Shown here in pieces: positions 6,304-12,346 of a stretch of 12,346 nucleotides of DNA; position 1 is the first letter of the stretch, and every line of letters begins with the position of its first letter. The position numbers and the translations under genes were made by a program. Below the pieces are notes generated by a model that was not told the DNA's origin, made no database searches, and saw only the letters and a program-made list of their open reading frames with translations. The stretch lies in contig JAQUOK010000041.1 of NCBI GenBank assembly GCA_028717165.1, forward strand, positions 1 through 12,346, in the 5' to 3' direction. The DNA is from Victivallaceae bacterium. Its GTDB lineage: Bacteria; Verrucomicrobiota; Lentisphaeria; Victivallales; Victivallaceae.

Positions 6304-6704
6304 GTTTCAGTAAGGGGGCGCTGATGATATGATGTAGACTTCCGGGGCATATGCGTCAACTTTAAGGCGAGAGTATTGTTGTTGCCTTAACCCTGACAGG
6401 GTTATTCAGCGTAGCCCACCGCAACGCGGTGGGTAATATCATCACCAGACTCCGTTCCCTGTAGAGGAACCTCAAAATAGAAACGAAAATAGTTGAAGTT
6501 CCCTTTCAGGGAACATTTCGGGAACGACAATGTTCCCAGGGCGTTGTTGCCCTGGGCTAAGCTGAATATCCCTTCCAGGGATAAACGTATTAACCTGCAA
6601 ATCGACCTTAAATTAACACGTATGTCCATTAGGGGAAAATATCGTTTAAAAAACCTGAGCATGATGGTATTTTACATCATTCTGTCAGCGCACCCTTCAG
6701 TAAC
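6304..6704. mobile_element. MITE-like repeat element carrying a hairpin array
   Basis: Terminal inverted repeats of about 32 bases (6304-6336 against 6704-6673 read on the minus strand) agree at roughly three quarters of positions, with a shared GCGCTGA core and a shared ATGATGTA inner end. Between them is a row of hairpins: 6362-6390, AACCCT/AGGGTT (6389-6403), CCCACCGC/GCGGTGGG (6415-6433), GTTCC/GGAAC (6454-6470), GTTCCCT/AGGGAAC (6498-6514), GGGAAC/GTTCCC (6520-6537), CCCAGGGC/GCCCTGGG (6535-6556) and TATCCCT/AGGGATA (6567-6583). The short frames through it (6402-6662 minus, 6493-6783 plus) follow the repeats and are not genes. I see no target duplication. Comparable hairpin rows recur in genomes of several PVC and Bacteroidetes lineages, from memory. 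Confidence 0.6.
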
Positions 6705-6755
6705 GACTATATACTTTCAGCCTGACGCGGGTTATCGGAGGGCGTTTACAAATTG

Positions 6756-7679
6756 CTACCGCAGATCTTTTTCTTTCAGTTGACGGGATAATTCCATTAC
6801 CGCCAGTTCTTTTGCCTTGGCTTCCACGTCCAGGGTGAAATCAACGGCAAGCCGAGTCCATTCAGCCGGAAAATCCCTGAAGTCAATGTAATCGGCATGA
6901 ACCCGCGGATTCTTCGAGCCCCAGCCGCAACCGGGCGAGGAAATATTAAAATGCGCTTCCCGTCCCGCCAGTTTCCAGGTTTCGAGCGCTTTTGCCGTGG
7001 CTTCGGCGACGCTGAGACCGTCCGGCAGACAGCGGTGATGATGGACATCATATACCAGCGGCAAAGCGGTTTCCATACAGAGCGGATACAAATCTTCGGG
7101 CGTGTAGGAAATATCGTCGTTTTCAAGCGTCAAATGCCGTTTTATCAAATCCGGTACGTACTTGAAAGTGGTGATGAAGCGTTTTAACGCTGCTTTTTTG
7201 TCCCCGTAAACCCCGCCCATGTGGATATTGACATTGTCGGCGCCAATCAGCTCGGCAACCAGGCATTGATAAGCCAGTTCCCGGATTGAATTGGCGACCA
7301 CCTCTTCGCGTGGAGAGGAGAGGATATTGAACTGGTCGGGATGAAAACTTAGCCGTATATTATTGTCCCCGGCAAATTTTTTCACCGCCGCGAAGTTTTT
7401 CCGTATTTTCTTCGCCGCCGGCAGATCGTCGAGCTCATAACCGCATTCGGGGTGCGAATAAAGCGGCAGTAGCTGGGACAAAACCCTGAACGCCCCGATA
7501 TTAAGGCGTTTACAGCTTTTCACCGCTTCAAGCAGGGCACGCGAATTATGCAACGCGATACCGGAAAGTTTCAGGATTTGCGCGCCGCGGTCTTCAAGTG
7601 CTTTGACAATTCCGGCTGTCGTATGCTGAAACTTTACCGGTTCCTTCAGAAATATACAGCATAAACCGAGCCTTATCAC
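6756..7679 (-). CDS. uvsE: UV damage endonuclease UvsE/UvdE
   Basis: UvsE nicks DNA 5' of UV photoproducts and starts an alternative excision repair. The 307-residue TIM-barrel protein carries the family's metal ligands: H113 (SFHPDQF), H153 (NIHMGG), E186 (TLENDD), D211 and H214 (YDVHHHR), H243 (EAHFNISSPG), H261 (RVHADYI) and E286 (DVEAKAKE). At the place of the carboxylated lysine of the Thermus enzyme (two residues before H243) there is E241, whose carboxylate could replace it. The start is GTG at 7679, with GGGAGGG 7 bases upstream. It is transcribed divergently from the photolyase gene, so both UV-repair genes probably respond together. It looks complete and functional. Confidence 0.95.
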   Translation of the reverse strand: MIRLGLCCIFLKEPVKFQHTTAGIVKALEDRGAQILKLSGIALHNSRALLEAVKSCKRLNIGAFRVLSQLLPLYSHPECGYELDDLPAAKKIRKNFAAVKKFAGDNNIRLSFHPDQFNILSSPREEVVANSIRELAYQCLVAELIGADNVNIHMGGVYGDKKAALKRFITTFKYVPDLIKRHLTLENDDISYTPEDLYPLCMETALPLVYDVHHHRCLPDGLSVAEATAKALETWKLAGREAHFNISSPGCGWGSKNPRVHADYIDFRDFPAEWTRLAVDFTLDVEAKAKELAVMELSRQLKEKDLR

Positions 7680-7715
7680 AATTTTTCCCTCCCCGAAAAT
7701 AAAAACCCGCTGGTA

Positions 7716-7758
7716 TTATCACAGTTTATATATTATCATAGAATACGGATATATTCAA
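7716..7758. promoter_or_regulatory. Overlapping divergent promoters of uvsE and phr
   Basis: Within the 93-bp gap, the minus strand has TTGAAT (7758-7753), 17 bases, TAATAT (7735-7730) for uvsE. The plus strand has TTATCA (7716-7721), 17 bases, TAGAAT (7739-7744) for phr. The two overlap back to back, so RNA polymerase binding at one would compete with the other. No LexA-type box is obvious. The phr ribosome site is GGAGA 8 bases before its ATG. Confidence 0.5.
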
Positions 7759-7772
7759 CCGGAGAGAATAAA

Positions 7773-9131
7773 ATGATCCAGCCGGAAAGACTCAAGGTAC
7801 TGAACGGCGGCCGGCATTCCGGGGGCGGTTACGTTCTGTACTGGATGCAGGCTGCGCAGCGCGCGGAATACAATCACGCCCTGGAATTCGCCGTCCGGGA
7901 AGCCAACAAAGCAAATCTGCCGCTGCTTGTCTGTTTCGGTCTCACGGATAAATATCCGGGGGCCAACCTCAGGCATTACCGTTTCATGCTGGAGGGGCTG
8001 AAACAGACTGCCCGCAGCCTGGAAGAACGCGGCATAAGTTTCGTTGTCAGGAAGAAATCTCCCGAAAAGCTCGTTGTTGAATTAGCCGCCGGCAGCGCGC
8101 TCACCGTTTTTGACGCCGGGTATATGCCCCTGCAAAGAAAATGGCGCAAAGAAGCCGCCGCTCTGCTGAAAACCCCGGTTATTCAGGTGGAAAGCGATGT
8201 GATCGTGCCGGTGGAAAAAGTTTCCGCCAAAGAAGAATACGCGGCCTATGCCATACGCGCCAAAATCAACCGGGCGCTTAACTATTTTCTCCGGCCGCTT
8301 ACTGCTCACGACCTGAAAATCAGAAAAAGCCTGGATGAGGAATCCCTCGACATAAACCGGACCGAAGAACTGTTGAGTTCTCTGGATATCGACAAAGACA
8401 TATCCGTCTGCGAAAACTGGCATCCGGGAGGAGCGGAAGAAGCCCGAAAACGCCTGGAAACCTTTATTGCCGAAAAACTGCCGGATTATTCCGGTTTCAG
8501 GAATGATCCGGCGCAGGATTTCCAGTCCGGACTCAGCCCGTACCTTCACTTCGGCCAGATATCTCCGCTTGAAACGGCTTTGCGGGTCAAGGCAGGCGAG
8601 GCCGGAAACGCGGAAGATTTTCTGGATGAACTGATCATAAGGCGGGAACTGGCGATAAACTTCGCCTTTTACAATGATTCGTGCCGGGATTATTCCTCTC
8701 TGCCGCCGTGGGCGAAAGCAACCCTGAAGGAACATGCCGACGACCGGCGCGAATATATCTACTCACTGGAAGAACTGGAAAAGGCCGCCACCCATGACCC
8801 GTATTGGAACGCGGCGCAGACGGAAATGCTCAGATGCGGAAAAATGCACGGTTACATGCGTATGTACTGGGGAAAAATGCTCCTGCAATGGAGCAAAACG
8901 CCGGAAGAGGCTTTTCAGCGCGCCATGTTTCTCAATGACAAATATGAACTTGACGGGCGGGATCCGAACGGCTGCGCCGGAGTCGCGTGGTGTTTCGGTA
9001 AGCATGACCGGCCGTGGCCTGAGCACAAGATTACCGGCAAAGTCAGACTTATGAATCAAAACGGCCTGAAACGTAAATTCGACGCAGAAAAATATATCGC
9101 AAAAATCAAGAAGCTTAAGGAGTTATTTTAA
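7773..9131 (+). CDS. phr: Class II CPD photolyase
   Basis: The protein reverses cyclobutane pyrimidine dimers using light and reduced FAD. The 452-residue sequence has the N-terminal alpha/beta domain (GGYVLYWMQAAQRAEYNHAL, about 18-37) and the FAD-binding helical domain. The class II signatures are SPYLHFGQISP (255-265), HGYMRMYWGKMLLQWSKTPEEAF (359-381) and YELDGRDPNGCAGVAWCFGKHDRPW (391-415). Trp345, Trp366 and Trp373 have the same spacing (21 and 7) as the electron-transfer Trp360, Trp381 and Trp388 of the Methanosarcina mazei enzyme. Position 401 is Cys where Tyr is common. Length is typical. It is divergent from uvsE, making a two-enzyme UV-repair locus. Confidence 0.97.
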   Translation: MIQPERLKVLNGGRHSGGGYVLYWMQAAQRAEYNHALEFAVREANKANLPLLVCFGLTDKYPGANLRHYRFMLEGLKQTARSLEERGISFVVRKKSPEKLVVELAAGSALTVFDAGYMPLQRKWRKEAAALLKTPVIQVESDVIVPVEKVSAKEEYAAYAIRAKINRALNYFLRPLTAHDLKIRKSLDEESLDINRTEELLSSLDIDKDISVCENWHPGGAEEARKRLETFIAEKLPDYSGFRNDPAQDFQSGLSPYLHFGQISPLETALRVKAGEAGNAEDFLDELIIRRELAINFAFYNDSCRDYSSLPPWAKATLKEHADDRREYIYSLEELEKAATHDPYWNAAQTEMLRCGKMHGYMRMYWGKMLLQWSKTPEEAFQRAMFLNDKYELDGRDPNGCAGVAWCFGKHDRPWPEHKITGKVRLMNQNGLKRKFDAEKYIAKIKKLKELF

Positions 9132-9160
9132 ATTTCTTCTCATTTTTTGAGCGGTTTCTA

Positions 9161-9189
9161 TTGTTTTTTGGGAAAAACACAGCTATTAT
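9161..9189 (+). promoter_or_regulatory. Probable promoter of the acyltransferase gene
   Basis: TTGTTT (9161-9166), a 17-base spacer and TATTAT (9184-9189) lie in the 105-bp gap behind phr, about 47 bases before the ATG at 9237. The gap shows no strong terminator for phr, so some read-through is possible. Confidence 0.5.
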
Positions 9190-9236
9190 TACAGTAAATT
9201 TGTGAGAATAATAATTGACTGAGGAATATAACTGAC

Positions 9237-10226
9237 ATGGCTCTTTCCGGAAAGGCGGCGCAAAAAAGCAAAACCATTCTTTATCTTGAGTTTATTCCGT
9301 TCGTCGTCCTGTATAATCTCATCCGCCTGATGCCGCTGAAAGTCGCATATTACGTATGCCGTTCCCTGTTCATACTTCTTTATCATATCGATCAGAAACA
9401 TCTGAAGCGTTCAATGGAGCATCTCATGCATGCCGGGGTGGCCAAGACCCCGGAAGAAGCCAGGGAAATCGCTTACTGCATGTATAAGCACGGCGGCAGG
9501 CTTATCGTGGAACTTGCTAAGATCGAACAGCATTATTCTAAAGTCAATCTGACTTTTTCCGGGAACGAGCGGGCCTGGAAACAACTGCTCGGTTCCGGGA
9601 AAAGAAACATACCGGCAATAATCGTCACCGCCCACTACGGCAACTGGGAAGTTTCCGGCAAGTTCTGGACGGAACTCGCCGGCACCAAGCTCCTGACGGT
9701 CGTCCGGGCTTTTGACAATCCTTTGATCGGGAATTACGTCATGAAAATGCGCACCAACGACAAACATAAGGTCATCCCTAAAACCGACAGTCTGAAATAT
9801 ATGCTGAAAGCGCTGCGCTCTAACTATTCCATCGCGCTGCTGATGGATCAGCACGCTTCATCCCGGGAAGGCGTTGAAACCGTATTTTTCGGGCAGCCGG
9901 CCAGGACTCACGCTTCCGCGGCCCTGCTGCATTTGAAAACCGGAGTCCCGATCGCGCCGATGATCTTAAGATGCAAGGAAAAATTATTCCATTACGACGC
10001 CATTTTCGACGAACTGATCGAATACAAACCGACCGAAGATAAAGAAAAAGATATCCAGGTCGTCACCCAGATGTATACGAGCGCCCTTGAAAGACTTATC
10101 GCCCAGGATCCGAAACAATGGTTATGGGCGCACCGCCGCTGGCTGAACATAAACCGCAAACACGGCCGGCAGGAATCACAAAAAGCCGACGACCAGGAAC
10201 GCGCAGCGAGTTTACAAACCGGCTGA
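9237..10226 (+). CDS. Lipid A-type (LpxL/HtrB family) acyltransferase
   Basis: This membrane-bound enzyme probably adds a secondary acyl chain to a Kdo-lipid A precursor from acyl-ACP at the inner membrane. The 329-residue protein has a hydrophobic N-terminal segment (about 14-50) that serves as anchor. The catalytic HX4E motif is H133-Y-G-N-W-E138 in IVTAHYGNWE. The family motif LLMDQHAS is at 201-208, FGQPARTHASAALLHLKTGVPIAP at 218-241, and QWLWAHRRW at 294-302. A charged tail of about 25 residues follows. GAGGA lies 11 bases before the ATG, a long spacing but with no better start. Which paralogue it is (LpxL, LpxM or LpxP type) cannot be told, so I leave the symbol blank. It implies a Gram-negative envelope. 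Confidence 0.92.
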   Translation: MALSGKAAQKSKTILYLEFIPFVVLYNLIRLMPLKVAYYVCRSLFILLYHIDQKHLKRSMEHLMHAGVAKTPEEAREIAYCMYKHGGRLIVELAKIEQHYSKVNLTFSGNERAWKQLLGSGKRNIPAIIVTAHYGNWEVSGKFWTELAGTKLLTVVRAFDNPLIGNYVMKMRTNDKHKVIPKTDSLKYMLKALRSNYSIALLMDQHASSREGVETVFFGQPARTHASAALLHLKTGVPIAPMILRCKEKLFHYDAIFDELIEYKPTEDKEKDIQVVTQMYTSALERLIAQDPKQWLWAHRRWLNINRKHGRQESQKADDQERAASLQTG

Positions 10227-10278
10227 CGTGCTGAGTGTTGCGTGTTACGAAATGTTTTTAAGAAAAATGGCGGATGTA

Positions 10279-10300
10279 ACCAGCGGGCAAAAGCGCTGGT
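10279..10300 (+). terminator. Hairpin behind the acyltransferase gene
   Basis: A perfect 7-bp stem ACCAGCG/CGCTGGT with an 8-base loop lies 53 bases after the stop codon. No T-run follows, so it is either a weak terminator or an mRNA 3'-end stabiliser. The rest of 10227-10415 shows nothing convincing. Confidence 0.4.
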
Positions 10301-10415
10301 CGTGCCTCTTGCTGGCGGAAAAAATAACCGTGTTAGTTGCGACTATTCAAAACAAAATCTTTGTCCAATCTTTATTAAGCAATGTCCGGCAAAATTTTAT
10401 GGGACAGCTGTGATT

Positions 10416-11279
10416 CTAAATAAAACTTTCTATTTTTTCTTTGCAGACTTTTTCGGTTAGGTTACGGAGTTTTTTTACCCGTTTGGCGAGATATTCGAGT
10501 TCTTCTTTGGTGATTTTGTAGCCTTTCTTGTAGCGGGAATCGATATAGGCTCTCTGCAGCAAAGAAAAATGATGCTTTTCCGTTTCCGTTTTCCGGGGAA
10601 ATATTTTTTTGTATTCCAGGTTCAGTGTGGAGGCGATATTGCCCAACTCTTCCAGATCATGCGTTTTGTGCTTATAACCGGTAAAAACCAGAGAAACTGT
10701 ATGATAGAAACGTTCCGCCGCCTGATGAAGTTGAAAAGCGGCGTTTTTATATCTTTCCAAGTTAAAATTATGCTTGAAGTTATCAAAAAACTCTTCAGCG
10801 CTTTCAAACCATTCATCAAAATAATCCTGTGCCTGTTTTCCGGTTTCTTCAAGGTTTAATTTTCTTTTCCGGGACAGTTGTTTTCTTTTCGAGTCATAGA
10901 GCAGAACGCCTTCGCTTTTAATGTCGTTGAAAAAATAATTGCCTTCGGAAAGTTGCTGGTTTACAAAACCCGCACCTTCGTATATCGGGCTGACGGGGGT
11001 AAACAATCCCAAATCTTTTAAGTTTTCCGTAATGCCGTGAACAAATGAAGGATTGTCGGCTTGTTTATTTTGACTCAGAATGATCAGCAGGTCATAATCC
11101 GATTTGTATTCGTAGATGATCCCGTCTTCCACATAACGGTCGCGATGGACGTATTTTCCGGTCGCGTAACTGCCGAAAAGAATGATCATTTCCACTTCTT
11201 TATATTCAAGCAGGGTCTTGACAATCTTCTTTAATTCGTCTTTTTTGTTTTTCGGCAAATGTGACAGTGATTTCTTCAT
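10416..11279 (-). CDS. Fused nucleotidyltransferase (MNT-like) and HEPN domain protein
   Basis: The 287-residue protein has an N-terminal nucleotidyltransferase domain with G36-S37-Y-A-T-G41 and S60-D61-Y-D63-LLIIL. The two catalytic Asp residues are present, but the loop between GSYATG and SDYD is about a dozen residues longer than usual. A C-terminal HEPN-like helical domain (about 150-285) has AAFQLHQAAERFYHTVSLVFTG, then HKTHDLEELG and LLQRAYIDSRY. I see no RX4-6H ribonuclease motif. In MNT/HEPN toxin-antitoxin pairs the first enzyme nucleotidylates and silences the second; here they are fused, so a stand-alone enzyme role is as likely as a toxin system. There is no Shine-Dalgarno before the ATG; see the promoter entry. 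Confidence 0.85.
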   Translation of the reverse strand: MKKSLSHLPKNKKDELKKIVKTLLEYKEVEMIILFGSYATGKYVHRDRYVEDGIIYEYKSDYDLLIILSQNKQADNPSFVHGITENLKDLGLFTPVSPIYEGAGFVNQQLSEGNYFFNDIKSEGVLLYDSKRKQLSRKRKLNLEETGKQAQDYFDEWFESAEEFFDNFKHNFNLERYKNAAFQLHQAAERFYHTVSLVFTGYKHKTHDLEELGNIASTLNLEYKKIFPRKTETEKHHFSLLQRAYIDSRYKKGYKITKEELEYLAKRVKKLRNLTEKVCKEKIESFI

Positions 11280-11285
11280 GCAGGA

Positions 11286-11313
11286 AATATACAGCCATCC
11301 TGAGTATAGGCAA
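11286..11313 (-). promoter_or_regulatory. Promoter giving a probably leaderless mRNA
   Basis: On the minus strand there is TTGCCT (11313-11308), a 16-base spacer and TATATT (11291-11286), followed by only six bases before the ATG at 11279. Transcription would begin at or next to the A of the ATG. That agrees with the lack of a ribosome binding site before the nucleotidyltransferase-HEPN gene. Confidence 0.5.
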
Positions 11314-11336
11314 GGTTGAAAAAGGAAATTATGGGT

Positions 11337-11469
11337 TCTTCTGCGCTTTGTGGCACAGACCCTGAAAAGTCAGAACCTTTACGGCGACTGAATAAGCTGA
11401 CACTGGAACCGTTTTACGGCACGAAGTGCAGAAGATGCCAATTTTTCTATGAACTTGTCTCGTCGCCGT
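11337..11469 (+). repeat. Interleaved inverted repeats in the priA / HEPN-gene gap
   Basis: Pair a: 11337-11352 with 11420-11435, 16 positions that all pair in a plus-strand RNA, two of them G.U; in a minus-strand RNA those two would be C/A mismatches. Pair b: ACGGCGAC at 11381-11388 with GTCGCCGT at 11462-11469, 8 of 8. The order a-b-a'-b' is that of a pseudoknot. A short direct similarity (GAACC then TTTACGGC) occurs at 11374-11385 and 11406-11420. No ORF covers the 207-bp gap 11280-11486 and no clear plus-strand promoter was seen. Confidence 0.4.
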
Positions 11470-11486
11470 TATCGTAATCAAAAAAT

Positions 11487-12346
11487 TCACAGCAATGAAT
11501 ATGCGTCGACGTCAATATATATATCCAGACCTTTGACCGGCTTGGAATTCAAAACCATGTGTCGCAACTGCTGGTGCAGAGTCTTCATCCGGCTGCCGCG
11601 GAAAATTATCAGGTAACGGTATTTGTCCTTGATGCGCTCTATCGGCGCCGGAGCCGGCTCCGTTACGATAATCCCTTTATGACAGAAGGGACGGAGGCGT
11701 TCCATGAAATCCAGTGCGCAGCGTCTGCACTGCGCCTGGTCGCCGGAACGGAAAAATACTGCCGTCAAATGTCCTTCCGGCGGATACCTGAGCATCCGGC
11801 GCGTTTCCATATCATACCGGTAAAAATTTCTGAAATCATGATTGACCGCATATCTGATGGTTTCGTTGTCGGGATTGTAAGTCTGGATGAGGACTTCGCC
11901 GCTGATGTCGCCGCGCCCGGCCCGGCCCGCAACCTGGGTGAGAAGCTGAAAAGTCCGTTCGCCGGAACGGAAGTCCGGAATATACAAAGCCTGGTCGGCG
12001 TTAAGCACCCCGACCAGGGTTACGTTGGGGAAATGCAGTCCCTTGGCAATCATCTGGGTGCCGACGAGAATATCTATATCGCCGCGTTTGAATTTGCTCA
12101 GGACATTCTCGTAGGAACTGCTCTTGCGCATCGTATCCGAGTCCATCCTGGCGATCCGCGCTTCCGGAAAAATAGCGGCGGCCATCGTCTCTATTTTCTC
12201 CGTTCCCGTACCGCTGTAGCGGATCTCGTCCGAATTGCATTTCGGGCAGCGGTGATAGGCCCTGATCACGTCCCCGCATAAATGGCAGGCCAGGCTTTCG
12301 CGGTTTTTATGGTAGGTATAAGCGATCGAGCACGAAGCGCATTCCG
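11487..12346 (-). CDS. priA: Primosomal protein N' (PriA helicase), C-terminal part only
   Basis: PriA reloads the replisome at stalled forks through 3'-to-5' helicase activity. The gene runs off the right edge; about 285 C-terminal residues are visible. The frame is open upstream of the GTG at 12269, so that is not the start. Visible parts are the zinc-binding insertion (ECASCSIAYTYH, then LACHLCGDVIRAYHRCPKC), helicase motif V (VGTQMIAKGLHFPNVTLVGV), motif VI (QVAGRAGRG) and the C-terminal domain (EPAPAPIERIKDKYRYLIIF, ending in DVDAYSLL). The spacing and order are normal for PriA. It is transcribed towards the nucleotidyltransferase-HEPN gene, 207 bp away, without a clear terminator on this strand. 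Confidence 0.97.
   Translation of the reverse strand, partial: ECASCSIAYTYHKNRESLACHLCGDVIRAYHRCPKCNSDEIRYSGTGTEKIETMAAAIFPEARIARMDSDTMRKSSSYENVLSKFKRGDIDILVGTQMIAKGLHFPNVTLVGVLNADQALYIPDFRSGERTFQLLTQVAGRAGRGDISGEVLIQTYNPDNETIRYAVNHDFRNFYRYDMETRRMLRYPPEGHLTAVFFRSGDQAQCRRCALDFMERLRPFCHKGIIVTEPAPAPIERIKDKYRYLIIFRGSRMKTLHQQLRHMVLNSKPVKGLDIYIDVDAYSLL

Noticed and set aside
6304..6704. CRISPR array
   Set aside because: The hairpins differ in sequence, length and spacing; there are no identical repeats with regular spacers.
6402..6783. Overlapping ORFs of 86 and 96 codons on both strands
   Set aside because: Both run through the hairpin array, their residues simply follow the repeats, and neither has a ribosome site.
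8082..8735. 217-codon minus-strand ORF inside phr
   Set aside because: Shadow frame of the class II photolyase; low-complexity Phe/Arg/Gly-rich sequence and no motif.
10228..10413. GTG-started ORF of 61 codons behind the acyltransferase gene
   Set aside because: It starts 1 base after the stop without a ribosome site, contains the 10279-10300 hairpin, and has an overlapping rival frame; no recognisable protein.
10416..11279. Two-gene toxin-antitoxin locus
   Set aside because: There is a single fused ORF with no partner gene, and the HEPN ribonuclease motif is not visible.
11559..12281. 240-codon plus-strand ORF opposite priA
   Set aside because: Shadow of the PriA helicase motifs; no ribosome site and no family pattern.

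Overview
The window looks like chromosomal DNA of a Gram-negative bacterium: it encodes a lipid A-type acyltransferase and has about mid-range GC. Hairpin-rich interspersed repeats, an IS4-superfamily element and a class II photolyase/UvsE pair would fit a PVC-group genome such as Lentisphaerota. That placement is an impression from gene content, not a demonstrated assignment.

Left part (1-2600): an unrecognised acidic protein runs in from the left edge and ends at a strong intrinsic terminator. Next comes an insertion sequence (about 777-2570) with a DDE transposase of the YREK type. A small AbrB/SpoVT-like ORF lies upstream of the transposase in another frame. An A8 slippery tract (A_AAA_AAA) lies exactly where a -1 shift would join the two ORFs into one 533-residue protein. 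The IS promoter has a perfect inverted repeat enclosing its -10 box, a candidate autoregulatory operator.

Middle part (2560-6000, minus strand): a compact phage-derived head module, in transcription order a coiled-coil scaffold-like protein, an SU10/DUF5309-type major capsid protein with a terminator behind it, a small head-tail connector-like protein, and two tandem paralogous proteins of about 147 residues that I do not recognise, ending at another terminator. There is no terminase, portal, protease, tail, integrase or lysis gene within the window, although every ORF is intact with a good ribosome binding site. It could be a prophage remnant, a satellite or GTA relic, or a domesticated capsid locus; the window cannot decide.

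Right of the module (6000-6755) is a gene-free stretch. It holds a paired direct repeat upstream of the scaffold gene and a roughly 400-bp MITE-like element with imperfect terminal inverted repeats enclosing a row of at least seven hairpins.

Right part (6756-12346): a divergent UV-repair pair, uvsE (minus) and class II phr (plus), shares a 93-bp promoter region. A LpxL/HtrB-family acyltransferase follows on the plus strand. On the minus strand are a fused nucleotidyltransferase-HEPN protein, probably translated from a leaderless mRNA, and the C-terminal half of priA, which runs off the right edge. Between these two is a short non-coding stretch with interleaved inverted repeats that could fold as a pseudoknot in a plus-strand RNA. 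No rRNA, tRNA or CRISPR array is visible.
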